Positions 1-11,818 are shown, numbered from the stretch's first letter. The stretch: 64,000 bases of DNA from Sphagnum magellanicum (GCA_021904315.1 CM038918.1:19591303-19655302), one strand, 5' to 3'. Notes: generated by a model from the sequence alone, not told the origin. Translations and numbers: made by a program.

Positions 1-370
1 GATGGGGATCGCATGGGGAAACATGGAAGATGGGCACATGGGGCCGAAACATAGCTCTTGAAACTTTACATGTTTTGGTGAGCGGTATGTTTCATTTCTT
101 GGGTTGCTTAGGCATTGAAACGCATGTCAAGCTGCTAGCCAAAACTTGACATGTTTCAGTGGGTGGTAGGTTTCAAGTTTTAGGTTTCGAGGATCATGTT
201 CAAAACGTGCGATTTTTGATTAGGTGAAATTGACGTCATGCTACCGCTAAAACATGACATGTTTATGCATTGGTTTGCTTGGGGGCTCGTGTAGCCCATG
301 CGTGGAAACCCATGCTAGGCCACCTGGAAGCGAACAACACATTTACAACTTGTTGCTGAAATAACATTGG
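1..370. repeat. Short degenerate direct repeats, no gene
   Basis: No coding signal. A ~29-bp phrase (acatgtttyrgtgrgyggta type) occurs near 67-93 and again near 150-176, about 83 bp apart, with a weaker partial copy near 255. I see a short, old tandem duplication and nothing else. Confidence 0.4.
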
Positions 371-1813
371 GGCCTTCACTCCTTGATGTGCCTTATCATT
401 GGTTGCATGAAAATTCTATTCCTAAAATTGGCTGCCACTATTTTTGGCTTTGATTAATAGCCCTTCCTAAGAACACCCTACCTATTGTAGTAGTAGGCCC
501 AGCAATCAAATGCTGAGCATAGAGAAAATATAAGAGACACGAGTTGCTACTTTGTCATGAAAGCCTAAGAGCTGCTTTTTGCCAGCGTTTTTCACCGTTA
601 CCAAAGTGGGTGGACACATTTAGCAGATTCCCAGGATGACAATTGACTCCATGCAATTCCAGTACTAGGCAGTGGATATGGATTTTATTTGAATAGATAT
701 TGATTAATCTATTGTAGGGTTTCAAAGGTTTGCTAAAAATAATAACAATATGTATACACTCTACTCTTTAGACCTCATTCATTTCCTTTTGGCCTTAGGG
801 CCAATAGCTTGTGTCTTGTTCTCACAATTTTGAAATACATTGCTTAACTGGAAAATATTTCAAAACTCTGATTGTAAGTTGTAACTGTTTGGGTATATAT
901 AGCAAGCAGACTTTATAGAACAAGCTATCCAAGCAAAAGCTATCCAATTGCTTGCTTCAAGCCTTAGATGCATCCTGGGGAGAAATGGCAATTTGGGGAA
1001 TTGCTCTACGACCTCCTCCTCGTCTTCAGACCTGCATCTTTTATTTGCAATAAATTCCAAAACAAATATTTTTTGACTCTTACTGCAAAATTCTAGAATT
1101 AGATTAATTAATTAAGGGGTCAATATTAATTAAGTAAGGCTCTCTTAGAGCTAATAATTAATGGAGGAAATGTTAAATTTGGCCTTAAAGACCCTGATTT
1201 AGTCTAAACAGTGGATATCTATAAGGCTTAGAAGCAAACCAAAAGGATCCAAGGAGTTTATCATGGTATTAGTGTATGTGTTGGTTCACCCAATGCAATT
1301 TGTTACAGGATGGACTCCAAACACATACTGCTACCAAGTTTGTGGGTTCAACACCTTTTTTCCTCATTTGCACCAAGGGTCAGTTTCCACATTGACAAGA
1401 GATTTTTAAAAGTTTTTTTTATAAAAAATATCTTTTAAAATTTGAAATTATTATTTAAAAAAATCTATTACAATATTGTTATATGAGGGAGTGAAATTAT
1501 CCAGATTGTAGCCTGTGGTAATTAATTACGACAGATTTCCACACCTCAGCTTCATATTTTCACAAAAAATTGTTTCACTATTTTAAGGGTTATTTAATGA
1601 TGAAACTGACCCTCAGTTAGGTTATTCCTTTTGCAAGGGGTTTTCAAATCCAAGCATGGCTGGCATTTTAAATTTTGAGCAAAGGGTTTTTTATTCCAAG
1701 CATAAGGTTTGGACCTGTGTGAGTGAGGCAAGCATAAACAGCATGCGATTTGTGATCCCTACAAATTATATTTCATTACTAATTGTATAAACATAAATAG
1801 GATTCATATATCT

Positions 1814-1865
1814 TATATTTCATGGTCTACCCATTTTGTTGGGAACTTTGCAAGGGAACAAATGG
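1814..1865. repeat. Single arm of a hairpin MITE (partner arm missing)
   Basis: Matches the left arm of the inverted-repeat element at 13543-13766 in the second block copy. About 70 bp that would hold the right arm is absent here (around 1965-1980), so this copy no longer forms the hairpin. Confidence 0.55.
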
Positions 1866-2224
1866 AAATGGAAAATTACGGCCACATCTAAACATGGAAC
1901 TTTCCATGGAAACACGAGTTGACAATGAAATTTTTTATGTGTTGACGTGGATATTTTGTGTGTTGAAAAACACTTAATTTGTATATATGTGTGTATTGGT
2001 CAATATAGAATTATAGCTTGCACATGCCATTGAGCCCATGCTCATCTACTTGTGTGCCAGACTAGCTTCTAGTCCAAACCTCATGCTTGGAACAAACATC
2101 CCCATTCTATAGATTAAAAACCCCATGCTTAGAATAAAAATCCCTGTGTTATGGATGAAATGCCCGATGTTGGTAATCAAAAACCCTGCGCTAGGGAGTT
2201 TGCAATCATGGGCTTGAAGGGGAA

Positions 2225-2253
2225 ATATATATATATATATTTATATATATATA
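2225..2253. repeat. (TA)n microsatellite
   Basis: Nearly pure alternating TA with one interruption. It is absent from the equivalent place in the second block copy (~13975-14005), where 'aaataaataaatgaataaat' stands instead. Confidence 0.85.
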
Positions 2254-3352
2254 CCCCATGCCAATGGAATCTATCTCGAACTAATGGAATATTCCATGAG
2301 GAAAGGGTATCATAAAAATATAACCCTTTTGGTAGCATTCCATACCCTATTAGCTCACAGGATTGCTAGGAGCCGTAATCCAGTTGCCCAAACAAACCCC
2401 TACCTGCTCTCAAGTACATTAAATAAACGTTATACCCTAAAACCCACAAATCCACTAAAGAAAGTGGCACAGGGCCACCTTGCTCACACCCAAAAGATGG
2501 ATGGTTTTGTTTGTCCTAACATTTTTGGCCTTGCAGAATTTTTTTGAACAGTGGTAAGCAAATAATGATTTTGTTGAGTCTTCAAGGTCAATGAGGTAGA
2601 CCTACTATTTCCCACCTTCAAAACTGCCTCTTGACCTATAGTCCACGTAACACTGCATTCTTTTCTAATGCACCCAATTAGAGAAAGTCTTGTCCGAAGT
2701 AGGAACTTGGTCACATGGTAAAACTTAACACTTGTCCAGCTGACTAGGACTAGCCAAGGAAATTATTAGTGTCCTCAACCAAGGACATGCTGACAAGGCA
2801 AGACAAAATCATGTACACATAGGAGGGATTGTTGATGCAGAGTGAATTGGATGGTGGGTGGCACTTATGATTATAGTGGAGACTTGGTTACATGAGAGTA
2901 GCACATTATCCTTCTTTCCATATCACAGATGTGAAAATAAGGTTGAGAATTTGTTAGGTGTATGAACCTTGTATATATCTTTATAACTTTGAATGGAGGA
3001 TAGCCATGCAACATGTGAAATTGGGATTTCAGTTTTGGGAAGTCCTTATAATGTAAGAGAACTTTGAAAGTCAAGCTTGGTTGAGCCATACTATAGGAAG
3101 ACCTTCTATAAAACCTTGATCATCCAACACATTGTCTATTTTATAATAATGCTGCATTTAATACAATCTCAACTTCCAAAACCTTAGAGGTCTTGGCGAA
3201 TGATCAAAGTCCATGACCTAACATTTGCTTTTCACAATTTCACATCAAACACACATTTTTAAAAAACTTTCACCAGATCTTATTTTTAAATCAACATATA
3301 GAAAAGAGACATTTGATACTAAGAATTACCCTTCCCTATGAAAGATAAAATA

Positions 3353-4340
3353 ATTTGCAATTGAGTTGATATTGAATTATTTGAATCAATCAATCCTAAC
3401 AACTTGGAAAAAAAATTCTATTGTAATTTCCCTCACATTCTCACTTCTTCTCAAATTTCAAATTTAATTTGAAATTGTATGGTATTTCATCATTTGTATA
3501 TCAATTACATATGCTATTATTTTATGCATATAAAGCCAGAAATTTGGGGACAAATACGAAAATGATCCATGAACCACAAAAAAAATTGCCTTGTGAACTT
3601 AACACATAGTTGTTGGACAACATTTGCAAATCTACTACAACTTCATGGTCTTAGGTTTGAGATTGAAGAAGAGACTAGAAACATGGTTTGCCAACTCCAC
3701 ATTTTTGTAATTTCTAATGGTCGTTACATATAGTTATCCAATATGCAAGAACCAACTTCTAAAAACAATTATGCTCCATTCGCCCTCACATTGATATTTG
3801 TATATTGATTTCATCTATTCAAGGATTAAGATTTTTGAAATTTGGGGCATAATGATAGATGGGAGGACACAAAACAATATTCAACAATTCACCACCTTAC
3901 TTTGAAAACATAAAAAATAGGTTATATTATGATAAATGCAAATTGGTGGGATAATGGAACCTTTTCCCTTGCAAACTTTGTTCCCTGTGTTTTTTTTGTT
4001 TACTTTCCTACCATGTTGCCATTTTGAATTTTGATACTTTTTAATCTTAGAATTAATGTGAAACATATTTCACACCACCTTGCAAATGCAAAATAATCAT
4101 ATGGCCTATTGTTACAATTACAATTATCATAAACCTATGCAAAACAAAACAAATATGCCAAAATAATCACATATTCCAAGAAAATTATAGCATTTTAACC
4201 CAATATCATTTGACAAATGTGAAACATGTGTTTATCAATTTTAACATATTTGATCAAAACATAGTAGTTTACTTGACAAATGGGAAATGGAACTAAGTTT
4301 AGGGTTTAAGATTTACCCATTATTTTGACACGTGCTAAAT
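3353..4340. other. Copy-1-specific ~990-bp segment of the duplicated block
   Basis: The second copy runs from 'gaaagataaactaat' directly to 'gcacacatattag' (near 15100-15120). In copy 1 these flanks are separated by about 990 bp. No terminal repeats or target duplication are obvious, so a deletion in copy 2 at a short TAA(A)T microhomology is as likely as an insertion here. No coding domain is recognised in the segment. Confidence 0.6.
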
Positions 4341-5084
4341 GCACACTCTATGACTCATTTTGGTTTGGTCAACATATGTCATGTTGAATTTGACCCATAG
4401 TAGCCAACCTCACTTGAATAGGCTTCATGGATTGTCACTAGTCTTAAGATTTGGAAGGACTTTTTGTTGGAACAATTGGCACATACCTTGCCTTTAGGTT
4501 TTGTTAATACAATAAAAAATTTGAGGGAAGGAAGGAAAGTGAACAAACTTTAAATCACATTCATTGATATTCTTCCTACTCTTAGTACTATAATGTATGG
4601 TGAACAACAATAATGCTAAGTTTGGCAATTAAATTTGATAGTGTTGTTTTGTGTATTGCTTCCTATTTAAATGTTCACTATAGTTGATAGTTTGAATGAT
4701 GACACTTATAGTATTTTGATTTATTATTTTATGTAACATTAAGTGTGCTCTATTGGCGAATTGGACCCCGATAGATTGCAAGATGGCCACAAATCCTCGT
4801 CACTTAAAAATTACCCACTTGGGCTATTGGTTTGATGCTTATGGATGAAAACAATATATTAATAATTTCATTGCATTTTGGAAACCTATAAAACAAGACA
4901 CTTTTACACATTGTAAAATTTTTACAATTCATTTTTAGGTCTTTTTAAAAGCACATTTTAAATTAATTTATTCTTTATAAAAACACAACAATAGACCTGA
5001 CATGAACAAGCCATTGGCACCCCCCAAGTCAAGCTCATTGGTAAAAGCCCAATAGGAGTTTCACTTACACATTAGTGGGTTTGA

Positions 5085-5165
5085 ACCCATGACTTTTACT
5101 TAAGACCTTTTTGTAGTCCTAAGGTCTCAAAAGGGATTATATTAGTGAACCATCCACCTTGGGAT
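5085..5165 (-). repeat. tRNA-related (SINE-like) unit, block copy 1
   Basis: On the minus strand there is a B-box-like 'gggttcaaaccc' (plus-strand 5089-5100) and, about 50 bp away, a decayed A-box-like sequence near 5140-5160. The homologous unit at 19665-19740 has a better A box. No poly-A tail or flanking duplication is resolved. The plus strand also has an A-box-like 'caagctcattggtaaa' upstream, so tRNA ancestry is suggestive only. Confidence 0.35.
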
Positions 5166-5383
5166 CATATTTCAAATTTTAAAACCACTATTTGAAAAAT
5201 CTCAATTTGACAAAATCAAAAAACTTACTTTCTTTCGTTTTGACTTTGTTAGCCTAAGAAAAACCCTTAAACCCTAAACCTTCAGTCCAAATTTTGGCAA
5301 TGGCTTGAAACAAAAAGAAGGGAAAGGACCCATGAACAATAAACTAACATTTACACATCGTAAGCTAGGCCTCATTGAGTTTT

Positions 5384-5545
5384 AATGACAAACATTGAAC
5401 AATGGTAACAAGTTAAATGTAACATTAGGTTTGACACATTTATAGTGCAATGCCCAACATGAAAAACAATTCAGATTTTTTTTACTATACTTACATATTG
5501 ATCAACATTATAAGTATCTTTCTTACACAACAATTTAAAAGAAAA
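5384..5545. other. Unassigned AT-rich sequence
   Basis: No gene, repeat or structured element seen beyond the end of the duplicated block. Confidence 0.5.
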
Positions 5546-5615
5546 AATGTGGTGTAATGGTTTAAACCTTTTTTTCAACCCAAAGGTCCAAGGTTCAATT
5601 TTTTTCCCAATTGTT
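5546..5615 (+). repeat. tRNA-derived SINE-like head
   Basis: A-box-like 'tggtgtaatggttt' is followed ~40 bp later by B-box-like 'aaggttcaattt', the spacing of an internal RNA polymerase III promoter. The rest does not fold as an intact tRNA, so this is at best an old SINE head. Body and tail are not delimited. Confidence 0.35.
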
Positions 5616-5739
5616 TTTGCCATCAAACAAAATGGATGAAAAAAATACATTCAACATTTAAATAAATTTGTTAAAGTTAATTGCCTTCAAGAAACAACCT
5701 CCTCATGGGGAAAAAAAATTAAATGCTAGTCCTAAACAA

Positions 5740-6190
5740 GTCACCGCAAGGAATAATGTAAGTTCCCCATGGAGCAAAATGAAATTTTCATGGAGCAAAA
5801 AAATTCCCTAAGGAACAAATGAAATACCTCGAAAAATAATTTGCACAAGGATGAAGAAAAGTTCAGTAAAGAGCAATGAAATTTCTTTTGGGAAAGGTTC
5901 AAGTTTTTTAGGGAAAAAGGTAGCTTTCCTGAGGAATAATGTACTTTCCCTAGGGAAAGCCCCAAGTTCCTCAAGGAACAATCATGTTCCAAATTATTTT
6001 GCAATCACAACCATGTCATGTTCATTTTTATATAGGCTTATGATCTATCATTGGAAAGGTCTCGAGAAGGATTACAACTTTGTAGTTTGGCAACACTTCA
6101 ATCAAAATTCATATGAAAAAAATAATGTCACATAAAATTTCAAATACAATTGTTCCTTGAGGAACATGGTTGCTCCCCAAGGTAACTTAA
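5740..6190. repeat. Degenerate ~21-bp minisatellite
   Basis: A unit resembling 'catggagcaaaatgaaattt' recurs about every 20-22 bp: catggagc twice, then ctaaggaac, ctcgaaaaa, caaggatg, taaagagc, and so on. Because 21 is a multiple of 3, both strands stay open for 80-90 codons here, with a ~7-residue protein period. Those frames are consequences of the repeat, not genes. Confidence 0.7.
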
Positions 6191-6203
6191 AACCTTTTCT
6201 CCC

Positions 6204-6231
6204 GGGGGGGGGGGGGGGGGGGGGGGGGGGG
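6204..6231. repeat. Homopolymer of 28 G
   Basis: An uninterrupted run of G, preceded by ccc. The flanks share the phrase 'acatggttgctc' (6166-6177 and 6232-6243), so the run sits between two short direct repeats at the edge of the 21-bp minisatellite. Its true length in the genome is uncertain because such runs are hard to sequence. Confidence 0.95.
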
Positions 6232-6244
6232 ACATGGTTGCTCA

Positions 6245-7474
6245 TAAGGCTAGTATAACTTGGGCACATTATAAACACAACAAAAGTGGTATGTTGGCCA
6301 TCAATTCAATTTCAATACTAAAAACACAACATGGGATGATTGGTGATCAAACCCAACACATTTGCAACATCACCAATCCCATACAACCTATCCCCAACTA
6401 GATATTAGTCATTGTGTTTGGGCAAAACATGGGTCAAATAAAACCTACAAAATGTTCAAAATTGGGAAGTAATTTTGTTCCATGCCCAACCATTAATCGC
6501 ACCATCTACAACCCCAAAGTTCACTATAGCAATAAAGGTATGCATGAAAAGGCACTTAACCTTTTACCTTGGGTTTCCCACCATGTAATATGCACATGCT
6601 TTTGAGAGATCAATTTAGGAGCTCGTGGTTGATCTTTAGATAATTAATTGATGGTACAAAACTCACGAGACCCCCTTACACCCTAAAAATGAATTGATAA
6701 CCTTATAAACACAATGACAAGAAATAAACACACCCAACAAACATAAATGAAAATGCACAAATCATGCAATACGCACATCCACTTTTGTGATTCCAATACA
6801 TGAATCACGACAATAATTTAAAAGTTTCCTCATTTGTTGAGGGTGTGGCACTCCATGTTGATAATGAAAATGGATGTTTAACCAATCCAAGAAATTGGTA
6901 TTGAAATTTTTAACAAAACCAAACCTACACACACCACCTTTTCATGCCCATAAACAAACTTTTAGAAATTTTTGTCTCCAAATGGCCTGAAATCTCCACA
7001 CTCGTAGTGTTCCTCCCCAAGAACTCATTGGTATAAACGACCTATGATTATGCTTTCGTACAAGTGAAATGTGAATTTTCAAAAATAGAAATTAATTCCA
7101 AAATGAAATATTAACCTTTGGCCTCATGATTTTATGTCTCCAAAATTTCTACAAAATTACACAAACGTAAGCCTTCTTTTCAAAAACCCAATGGCACAAA
7201 AATCATGCCAAATCAACATTGTATGTTATCATGATAAAACTCCAAAAAAATCCCCCTAAATTTTAAAAAATAAAATAAAAATAAAACTAGTAATATCACC
7301 CCTCACATTCATGACATATATCACATCAAGTGACATCATTCACATTGCAACTTTTATTTTATTTTATTTGAAAATATTTTTTTTAAAAGCCTTTTTTTGT
7401 ATCTAATATCACTTCACTTTAAATGTGAAATGACGTGATGACATGTCTAGTTGTAGGCATTAAGTTGTTAAAAT
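6245..7474. other. Unassigned intergenic sequence
   Basis: AT-rich with scattered A-runs and no supportable ORF, hairpin or known protein remnant. The open frame at 6414-6605 is short and unrecognised. Confidence 0.5.
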
Positions 7475-7995
7475 TGTTGACAAAACAATTATTTGTTCAA
7501 TCACAATTGTAGCCTACATTGCAATCCAATCATGTGTCACAATTTCCTCAAGCAACTTGTTGTTGTTCCTAGAGGAGCTCAAGTCAAGATATGTTAAAAT
7601 AAGCTCCATAGATGACAAGTGGAATGACCCCTCAAACAAATGAAACAAGACCCCAAAAACCGTAAAAAATATTCAAATCACTCAACACTCCCAAATGAAA
7701 TAGAAAACTTGAAACTTTCAAATGAAATGGATTGGAAAAAAGAGGGGCAGAAATGGGATCCCTCCCACTTATATAGCATCAAAGGCATTTAAGGAAACGC
7801 TCCATCAACCCCATAATCTCTAAACTCTAAAAATAAAACATGAACCCCCACTCAATTACAAAAAAATACAAAATTTGGGATAAATACAAATATCCCCTAA
7901 CCCTCCAACAACCAAAAATAATATTTAAAGGCTTGAGCCCACTGACTCTGGGAAAGTAAAAAACAAACAAACCCTTCCCTCTCTCCACCTATTTG
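7475..7995. repeat. ~500-bp direct repeat, left copy
   Basis: Aligns over its whole length with 9980-10475. Shared phrases include 'caagcaact' (~7550 and ~10033), 'attcaaatcact' (~7671 and ~10172), 'cctcccactt' and 'actctgggaaagt' (~7946 and ~10432). The pair encloses a Harbinger transposase remnant and telomere-like DNA. They could be LTRs of a destroyed element or a local duplication. Clear TG...CA ends are not visible, so LTR identity is not established. Confidence 0.75.
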
Positions 7996-8479
7996 GACAC
8001 CTACAAAATTCTGTACAAGTGTTTCTTGCTTGGATTTGGTTTTGATTGTCCTGAGCAGTGTTGGCAGGTGCTCACTATTTGGAACCTGAAAAGGGCGGGT
8101 AAGTCTTTGGATATTATTTAATACCCCAGACTAACGGAGCTCAGAATCAAAGAACTGGTTCTAATCCCCGACCGGAGGTATACCACAGGGACAGCTTTGG
8201 ACCCTAATCCAAGTTTTAAGCAGACAAGGAACCTACGCTACTAAATGGCCAGTTTTGGCTAGTTCTTTCTTGAGAGCTCTCAGCTCTTTGAAGTTTTTCA
8301 AATACCCAAAAGTGGAGATCCTTTTGGCTTTTGAAAATATCAAAGAACCGAGCCAAAGGCTGTGAGAATCTGTGTCATTGAATTGAACAAATAATTGTAC
8401 TTTTCTTTTGTTGAATCAAAACTTTTCATTAGCATTCTCCACTTGATTTCAATCCCCTAATGCCCAATTCCACTTTAAT
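7996..8479. other. Unassigned, slightly GC-richer stretch
   Basis: No ORF or known domain. It contains 'cagtgttggcagg' near 8056, resembling the hAT end seen elsewhere in the window, but no partner end or target duplication was found. Confidence 0.4.
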
Positions 8480-9130
8480 TCAAAAACCTGCATGATTGAC
8501 CACTTTAATTTGGAAACCTTAAAACTACACATAACCTTAAATGTAAATTTAGAACCTTAAACATTGGGTTTATATTTAACATAAACCTTAAAATTTACAT
8601 TTAACCTAAAAACCTAAACCTCAAACCCTAAAACTTGAAACCTAAACCTTAAAACTCTAAACTTAAAACCCTAGAAATAAACTTTACCCTTAAACTTAAA
8701 ACCTAAAACCTAAAGCCCTTAAACATAAACCTGAAATTTTAAAAATAATCTTTAACTTTAAACCTAAACTTAAACCTTAAACTTAAACCCTAAACCTAAA
8801 ACCCTAAAACCTAAACCCAATAACTTATATTTAAATTAGAAATTTACATGTAAAACCTTAAAAATTAAAAACTTTAATAGTAAACCTAAACCCTAACCTA
8901 AAACCTTAACCCTAAACATAAACCTTAATCTTAAACCTAACACCTTAAAACTCATATTTAATTTAAAAACTTAATTAATTTTAAACTTAATCCCTAAACC
9001 TAAAACCCTAGACATAAACCTTAAAACCCAAAACCCAAAACTTATATTTTACCTAGAAGTTAAAAAACCTAAACCTAATCCCTAAAGCTTATACATAAAA
9101 CCTTAAACATGAACTTCTAAATTTAAGTTT
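8480..9130. repeat. Degenerate telomere-like (CCCTAAA) sequence
   Basis: About 600 bp dominated by variants of the plant telomere unit on one strand: aaaccctaaac, aaccttaaac, aaacctaaaacc and similar, in irregular register. It is too degenerate to be an active telomere. Interstitial telomere-type sequence is known in plants, particularly gymnosperms. The whole stretch lies between two direct repeats and beside a Harbinger remnant, so it may have been moved as part of a mobile or duplicated unit. Confidence 0.75.
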
Positions 9131-9149
9131 GAACCTTAAATCTAAAATT

Positions 9150-9545
9150 AAAATGGAATGAAATGTTAAATCAGCATGCATATTTTTGTACGCATTAATA
9201 ACATCTATATGAATTCCAAGTGCCAACCCCATCACGTTCACATATCCTCGCCTATGTAATTAGGGTTGCCCAATAAGTATTCAAAATATTTATATGTGTG
9301 AGCAAAATATTAATGCCGTGACTTGTGAATGTTGGACTAGTGAAAGATATTGATATCATGGTATGACCTTAGGTACTCAATGTCCAAATATATGAATAAC
9401 CTACAGTGGTCCATCACAACTATGTAGTTCATGTAATACATTTTTTCCTTCCCATTAAACCAATTACTATAGGATGGATTGTTATGAAATTTATGGATTT
9501 TGTTTAGGGTCCCATCAATAAATCCATTGTAGTCCTAGAATTGTC
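9150..9545 (-). pseudogene. PIF/Harbinger transposase (DDE_Tnp_4) remnant
   Basis: Reading the minus strand from about 9525 downward gives a decayed DDE nuclease-like domain. Recognisable pieces are FIDGT (the conserved IDGT with catalytic Asp), NWFNGKEKMYYMN (the K/RxxY(S/T)xN block), VVMDH (second Asp region), FIYLDIEYLRSYHDINIF (the G-S-x-H-D block with S and HD kept and G changed to R), and further on EYLLGNPNYIGEDM (the 'yLLGDsgY' block). In-frame TAG/TAA codons and frame changes kill it. The order of blocks matches plant Harbinger transposases. The N-terminal part upstream (9546-9960) is not recognisable. No terminal inverted repeats were identified. Confidence 0.75.
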
Positions 9546-9979
9546 GAAAGTGTGTCGTCAAAACTTATTGTTCAACATTAAGTCATCAAATTTCATTGGT
9601 GATGACAAAATTGATGCAAGATACAATAAATATGTCATCATTATTTATTGCATTCTTATTTCAATTCCACATGAAGACATCATACTTAATGACATTATCA
9701 TGTTTCATGTACAAGATGAAACTAAACAAATGTTGTTTTGAGGTCAAGTGGGATGGTCTCCCAGATATGTGGTGTGTTTCCCTTGTGAACCTCACATGAC
9801 TAATAATGGTTGAGACCACAAACTATGCCAAATTTTCAAGTTCTTTTAGAGTGACTTGGTGAAAGTCTTAAACAAACTTGGTCTGACCTACATGATCAGA
9901 AGGATGTCCCCCACATTTACATCAAGGGTGACTGATTGTTCACTTTCTTCATCCAACTTTGCTGATATGAAATATTCCC
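9546..9979. other. Sequence upstream of the Harbinger remnant, unassigned
   Basis: Probably holds the decayed N-terminal half of the minus-strand transposase, but no motif can be read. The plus-strand frames at 9541-9799 run antisense to this and are not supported as genes. Confidence 0.35.
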
Positions 9980-10475
9980 AAGTGTTGACATAATCAATTG
10001 CAACTTGTAGTGCAATTTAATCATTTGCTGCAATTTCTTCAAGCAACTCCTGATTTATATTGGAAGAGCTCAAATCAAAATGTGATTAAAAAATAAACTC
10101 CATAAATAGCAAGTAGAATGAACCCTCAAAAGTAAAAATAAAATAAGACTCCCAAAAACCCTAGAAAGAACATTCAAATCACTTTACACTCCCAAATAAA
10201 ATGGAAGACTTGAAACATTCAAGTGAAATAAGATTGAATGGGATACCTCCCACTTCAATAGCATCAAGAGCATTAAATGAAAACCTCCCCCCAACCCCAT
10301 AGACCATAAACTCTGAAAATAGAACATGAACCCTCAGCCAATTATTAAAAAAAGTAAAAATTTAGGATAAGTCCAAGTATCCCCTACACCTCCAAGAACC
10401 GAAAATAATATTTGAAGGCTCAAACCCACCCACTCTGGGAAAGTTAAAACAAACCCTTCCCCTCGCCCACCCAGG
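9980..10475. repeat. ~500-bp direct repeat, right copy
   Basis: Same orientation as, and partner of, 7475-7995. After the shared 'acaaacccttcc' both copies run into different C-rich sequence. About 2.0 kb separates the two copies. Confidence 0.75.
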
Positions 10476-11509
10476 CTTCAGGAAAGAAAAAACCCCTCAC
10501 CCACGCTCAAATAAGCCTCCCCCAATACCCTCCCCACCCCCCAATCCAAAAGTTGAAATTGTCAACTTCTTATGGTGCACCCACGTGGTCAACCCCTTCT
10601 CACACCGTCTTTTTCCAAAACGGCCCACCGTCAGGGTGACATTACGGACCGCTGGAACTCAGGGTGAAAAGTTTAATAGGGTGTGAGACACCCTGTGAAA
10701 CTCCCGGTGAATTTACTACGGATTTCTCTATTATGTTGAATACTTTTCTAAAGTAGAAAATTCAACCTTTAAAAAAAAAATTGTTCTCATGTTTTGTTTT
10801 CATGTTCTCATAATCTTCCCATGTTCAAATGATAACTCTCACCAGGTTCACATGATGTTCTTAATATGTTATTCCCTTCTCATACCATTGCTCCCATGTT
10901 CCCATAGTCATTGCATGCTGTGCCATAATCAATCGCCAAAGATATTGACGTCATGGAATGAGCTCATGGCTGCCCATTATGCTAAATGTCCTGTCCATCT
11001 CACCCTACTCAGCTCACGAAGGGTGACTAACCTAGCCTAATGGGCACACACTTGCCTATTTCATAGTAGGCACTACATACCGTAGTACAGGGGTTGCTTC
11101 AGCACATGTCTGCCCAATACTTCATTAATCTACACTTGCACATGTGTATGCTTGTCCATCAAATCCCTGGGCCACATGGAGGTGACTTCAAAGTGCACAT
11201 AAAGCGCTCCCCAAGGTTTTTCTGTTTGTTTTCCAAAGGACCTCTTCACAGCAAAGATTGGTTGATCCATCGAAGGACCTTCTGCTGATCACATGCAGAC
11301 CTTCCTCCATTTGAATACCTATAAAACACTTTGTGCTTATGTTGAGGAAGGCCTGCTCCCATGGGCTTCCCCTCATTTTTGGGCCTATACCCTTAAGCTA
11401 CCACCCTCAAATTAGGAGAGGGTCCATGGGGATCAGGCCTTTCCCTTATACATAACCCATCTAGTCCTGGGTTCACCTGGTGGTTCATAACATAGATGTG
11501 GAAGAAGAG
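10476..11509. other. Unassigned spacer with C-rich and catgttc-rich parts
   Basis: 10480-10720 is GC-richer and contains a small perfect hairpin (agggtgt-gag-acaccct, near 10678). 10785-10900 has many catgttc-like words. The plus frames at 10789-11040 and 11094-11288 show no recognisable domain and are not called. Confidence 0.4.
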
Positions 11510-11818
11510 GGCCACAATGAACCCATGCCCACCAGTGCACCATCCACTGGATGAACCTCAACTGAGGAGTTAATATTTGGTTTCACCTTGGTAACCAATT
11601 CTGTAGGAAATAGGTCTCATATATAGGCAGATAGGTAGGAAAATAGGCAACCAAGTAAGTAAATAGATACTTTATACATAGGTAAGGGCTGGTTTTACTA
11701 CCTATCTACTAACAACCTACCAACTGAGTTAACCATTATGGTTAGCTACGGAACCCAAATCCAACAGAAAACTGTTTCCTGACCACTTATCATCCATCCT
11801 TCATGGTTCACTGCGGCC
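11510..11818. mobile_element. Mutator-like MITE, copy A
   Basis: A 309-bp non-autonomous element. Its ends (ggccacaatgaacc... and ...ggttcactgcggcc) are inverted repeats also found at both ends of 54151-54833 and 62593-62944. It is flanked by gaagaagag (11501-11509) and aaagaagag (11819-11827), a 9-bp target duplication with one mismatch. Nine-bp duplications are characteristic of Mutator-like elements. The interior carries an 'ataggcagataggtagg' stretch conserved in the other copies. It encodes nothing. Confidence 0.88.

Larger units (their letters stand above)
371..5383. repeat. Large duplicated non-coding block, copy 1
   Basis: This ~5.0-kb stretch aligns along most of its length with 12080-19980 (less the hAT insertion) in the same orientation. 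Anchors include the 'ccttatcattggtt' phrase (~391 and ~12107), 'ggcccagcaatcaaatgctgagc' (~497 and ~12231) and the 'aagaaagtggcacagggccacc' region (~2458 and ~14207). It ends with 'atttacacatcg' (~5349 and ~19945). No long ORF or recognisable protein is present. It could be a segmental duplication or two copies of a large non-autonomous repeat. Divergence is moderate, with many small indels, so the duplication is not recent. Confidence 0.8.

Noticed and set aside
5741..6135. Open frames of 87 and 94 codons on opposite strands
   Set aside because: Both follow from the 21-bp repeat, which keeps all in-phase frames open; the protein is a 7-residue periodic artefact.
8050..8075. CAGTGTTGG resembling the hAT end
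   Set aside because: No partner end, target duplication or transposase nearby; the following bases differ from both hAT copies.
10789..11288. Cys/His-rich plus-strand frames
   Set aside because: Composition reflects catgttc-rich sequence; no spaced Cys/His motif or domain.
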